A stretch of 64,000 nt of DNA from positions 62,001 to 126,000 of the forward strand of contig JABUFA010000005.1 in NCBI GenBank assembly GCA_013314755.1, in the 5' to 3' direction. Made by a program: the position numbers and the translations under genes. A model generated the notes under the pieces. The model was not told the origin of the DNA, did no database searches, and was given only the letters and a program-made list of their open reading frames with translations. Of this stretch, positions 61,770 through 64,000 are shown one piece after another; the stretch's first letter is position 1, and every line of letters begins with the position of its first letter. This DNA comes from Chthonomonadia bacterium. Its GTDB lineage: Bacteria > Armatimonadota > HRBIN16.

Positions 61770-62878
61770 GCATGAAAAGCTTTCGTATCTTACAAACTCT
61801 GGCTGGGCTTCATCTTGGAGGAGCAGAGCAGCTGGTCGCTTCGCTGTCGGCGTGGCTGCAGTCGCGAGGACACGAAGTTGTGGTGGCAAACCTTACCGCT
61901 GAACGCGCGATGATGTACGCTTTTGAACGGGAGAACATCCGCGTTGTGCAAGCAGAGGACAGAAGATTGTTATCACGCTGGTACCCGTGCCGGCTCGCGA
62001 AGCTAATCCACCAGTTCCGTCCCGATGTCGTACACTGTCATAACACTGCGTGGCTCAAAACGGCGTCCGCTTGCTGGTGGACAGGGACTCCCTGTGTATT
62101 CACGTTGCATAACTACCACGATCGGTGGTTGCAACAACACGCCAGACGCTTGCGTTCCGCTGCTCGGTTGACAAGCTTCTGTGTGGGGGTGGCTCCGGGG
62201 ATCGAGCAACTGTTTACGCAAATACTAGGTGTTCCCGCCGAACGCACAGCGTATATCCGTAATGGTATTGCCGACGTGTATATGTCTAACCCGCCGGCGC
62301 CTGACTGGGGAATGCCTATTCCTAAGAATGCTGTCGTTGTTGCAATGGTAGCACGCTTTGATGGACATCAAAAAGATCAATCTACTCTGGTGAGAGCAGT
62401 ACAAATGGCACGTCAGAGCGTTCCTAATCTGCACCTGGTGCTGATTGGCGACGGTCCACACCGCCCTGCTGTCGAAGTTCTCGTAGATGATTTGAATGCG
62501 AGAGGCTATGTGCACTTTCTGGGAATGCGTGGTGATGTGCATGTTCTATTGCATCATGTAGATCTATTTGTGCTTAGTTCCAAGATAGAAGGTGAATCGC
62601 TGGCGATTCTGGAGGCGATGTCTGCTCAACGACCTATCATTGCAACCGCGGTAGGGGGCACGCCAAGCTTGCTGGCAAACGGAGAGTGTGGAGTGCTAGT
62701 GCCGCCAGGTGATGCGCAGGCGATGGCGCAGGCAATTGTGGATCTTTTGCAGAATAGGGAAAAGGCTCAGCAGCTGGCGGCTTTTGCCAGACAGAGGTTT
62801 TTGCGCGAGTATACGATAGACAGGATGGCGGAACGGTATCTGGAACTGTATGTGAAGGCGATTGCGAGCAGGAGGTGA
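61766..62878 (+). CDS. Family 4 glycosyltransferase
   Basis: A 370-residue retaining GT-B enzyme: [20 protein letters not shown] at the start, [15 protein letters not shown] (acceptor side), [37 protein letters not shown] and [26 protein letters not shown] with the E-x7-E signature (EGESLAILE). GTG 61766 overlaps the preceding TGA; ATG 61772 is equally likely. It presumably adds one sugar of the repeat unit. Confidence 0.9.
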   Translation: MSMKSFRILQTLAGLHLGGAEQLVASLSAWLQSRGHEVVVANLTAERAMMYAFERENIRVVQAEDRRLLSRWYPCRLAKLIHQFRPDVVHCHNTAWLKTASACWWTGTPCVFTLHNYHDRWLQQHARRLRSAARLTSFCVGVAPGIEQLFTQILGVPAERTAYIRNGIADVYMSNPPAPDWGMPIPKNAVVVAMVARFDGHQKDQSTLVRAVQMARQSVPNLHLVLIGDGPHRPAVEVLVDDLNARGYVHFLGMRGDVHVLLHHVDLFVLSSKIEGESLAILEAMSAQRPIIATAVGGTPSLLANGECGVLVPPGDAQAMAQAIVDLLQNREKAQQLAAFARQRFLREYTIDRMAERYLELYVKAIASRR

Positions 62879-62888
62879 TTCTGTCAAA

Positions 62889-63611
62889 TTGCGTACAATC
62901 ATCATGAAAATTCGTCGCCAGGACGCGCCTTGGGCTGCGTGGGTGTACCGTAGCGTTAAAGCGTGGCAACGTTTCAGCGTGCCATGTATCAAACCATTAC
63001 ATGGTGTGCTCTACCTTCTATATCGCGTGTTTCTGTCTACTTACTACTGGCTACGTCATGCCTTATGGGATGTGCCTTTGTTTGCTTCTCAATGCGCTCG
63101 AGTGGGGAAGGGATTGCGACTGATAAGAGGTATTCCGCGCCTATTAGGATACGCGCGTATCGAGTTAGGAGACTATGTGGTGCTTCATGGCTCTTCTGAG
63201 ATATGTGGTGCAAAGGTTTTTGATGATCCGGTGCTCATCATTGGCAGCCACTCCCACCTAGGAAACAATCTTCTCATCATGGTGGCGAAACGAGTGCAAA
63301 TCGGAAACCATTGTCTGATTGCCAATGATGTTACCATAGCTGATAATGATGGACATCCCATAGACCCCGAGAAACGCCTCCGCGATCTGCCTCCAGAACC
63401 ACAGGCTTGTAAGCCGGTAATTATTGGAGACAATGTGTGGATTGGTAAAGGTAGCATTATCTTAAAGGGGGTAACCATCGGTGAGGGTGCAGTAGTGGCG
63501 GCAGGCAGTGTTGTTACCAAGGATGTGCCAGCATATACTCTGGTTGCAGGTAATCCCGCTCGAGTGATTAAAAGCCTGGGTTCCAAAGGAGAGATGCCCT
63601 ATGAGCGATAA
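62889..63611 (+). CDS. Hexapeptide-repeat O-acetyltransferase-like protein
   Basis: About 240 residues. The C-terminal half is a left-handed beta-helix ([31 protein letters not shown]... [33 protein letters not shown]), the acyltransferase fold of WbbJ/maltose acetyltransferases with its DNVWIG and NPAR motifs. The N-terminal region has hydrophobic helices ([13 protein letters not shown]). AGGAGGTGATT precedes the start; TTG 62889 is chosen for spacing, ATG 62904 is possible. Likely O-acetylates the polysaccharide. Confidence 0.8.
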   Translation: MRTIIMKIRRQDAPWAAWVYRSVKAWQRFSVPCIKPLHGVLYLLYRVFLSTYYWLRHALWDVPLFASQCARVGKGLRLIRGIPRLLGYARIELGDYVVLHGSSEICGAKVFDDPVLIIGSHSHLGNNLLIMVAKRVQIGNHCLIANDVTIADNDGHPIDPEKRLRDLPPEPQACKPVIIGDNVWIGKGSIILKGVTIGEGAVVAAGSVVTKDVPAYTLVAGNPARVIKSLGSKGEMPYER

Positions 63612-64000
63612 ATATTCTCTCCTTTTCATACAGCCTGGAGTATCTTGGAAATCTGTACCGAGTATTGAGCGGATGGGTTTGCAATTAACCCGAGAACTAA
63701 AAGTGCGCGGCTACAAGATTACATGGGCCCCCATCTTGACCAAGTGGATAGAGAATGAAGACAGCATTTCACTCATCCGCCTTGCGCGACAGGAGGGATT
63801 TGAAGTTAATCCACTGATTTTGCCTCGCAAGTACGATATCCGTCATTCTGTCCTCACCTTTCACGAATACCTTGGTCGTCTAAAGTGCGACGTGGTGTGT
63901 GCAACAGGCTATAAGGCCGGCATTATAACTGCTTTTACACCGCATAAAGCAACTATTGAAGTTTTGCGCGGCTGGACAGGGCATACGCTTCAAGTGCGTT
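63601..64000 (+). CDS. Probable glycosyltransferase, N-terminal part (cut by window end)
   Basis: 133 codons from ATG 63601, which overlaps the acetyltransferase stop by 11 bases. The start [20 protein letters not shown], then [17 protein letters not shown] and [19 protein letters not shown], resembles the N-terminal domain of GT4-type glycosyltransferases. The active-site domain is outside the window. Confidence 0.6.
   Translation, partial: MSDKYSLLFIQPGVSWKSVPSIERMGLQLTRELKVRGYKITWAPILTKWIENEDSISLIRLARQEGFEVNPLILPRKYDIRHSVLTFHEYLGRLKCDVVCATGYKAGIITAFTPHKATIEVLRGWTGHTLQVR

Overview
The window looks like a chromosomal stretch of a flagellated, diderm-type bacterium, most likely Armatimonadota. 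This is inferred from gene content, not from a marker gene: two DUF1559-type pseudopilins, dockerin-like surface proteins, DUF4058, DUF6807, DUF4434 and Uma2 proteins, and a beta-propeller/phosphoesterase protein. No rRNA, tRNA, phage, transposase or CRISPR array was recognised. Most genes are GC-rich with short spacers. The polysaccharide locus from about 48.8 kb to the end is visibly richer in A/T codons.

Layout. 1-5560: end of a flagellar operon (fliF', fliG, fliH, fliI, fliJ, a lytic transglycosylase, a MotE-like protein). 5596-10638: DUF4058 protein, a zinc metallopeptidase and mfd. 10679-11986: a promoter with an inverted repeat, a small unknown protein, and an exported thioredoxin-TPR protein whose first active-site Cys codon is TGA. 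The surrounding evidence (strong RBS, long open frame after the TGA, U-G-W-C motif, strong RNA hairpin 35 nt after the TGA) makes an undescribed selenoprotein the leading explanation. 12082-15581: LON-domain protein, NAD-type isocitrate dehydrogenase, threonine dehydrogenase, and a nucleotidyltransferase with a small helical partner. 15753-22048: two pseudopilins, the propeller/phosphoesterase protein, a modular repeat cluster, a GntR-LacI hybrid regulator coupled to the second pseudopilin, and a small membrane protein. 22148-24982: uvrB and a Uma2-family protein. 25089-32853: a carbohydrate cluster (DUF4434, enolase superfamily, Gfo/Idh/MocA, DUF6807, NPCBM glycosidase-like). 32920-37720: an inverted copy of the repeat, a secreted protein, nadA and two surface proteins. 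38148-43458: multicopper oxidase, M61 peptidase, VanZ-like protein and a TPR protein.

43682-64000 is an exosortase-linked exopolysaccharide locus. It starts at a near-perfect sigma-54 promoter and runs in one direction: exosortase, EpsI, Wzz/BY-kinase, initiating sugar transferase, O-antigen-ligase/polymerase-like protein, glycosyltransferases, flippase, a twice-frameshifted membrane glycosyltransferase-like gene, methyltransferase, a NeuA-HAD fusion, a NeuB lacking its usual SAF domain, a GT-B protein with an HP motif, a secreted FN3/DUF11 protein, a GT4 enzyme, a hexapeptide acyltransferase and a partial glycosyltransferase. Many starts overlap the preceding stop, so this is probably one transcription unit making a nonulosonate (sialic-acid-like) decorated polysaccharide.
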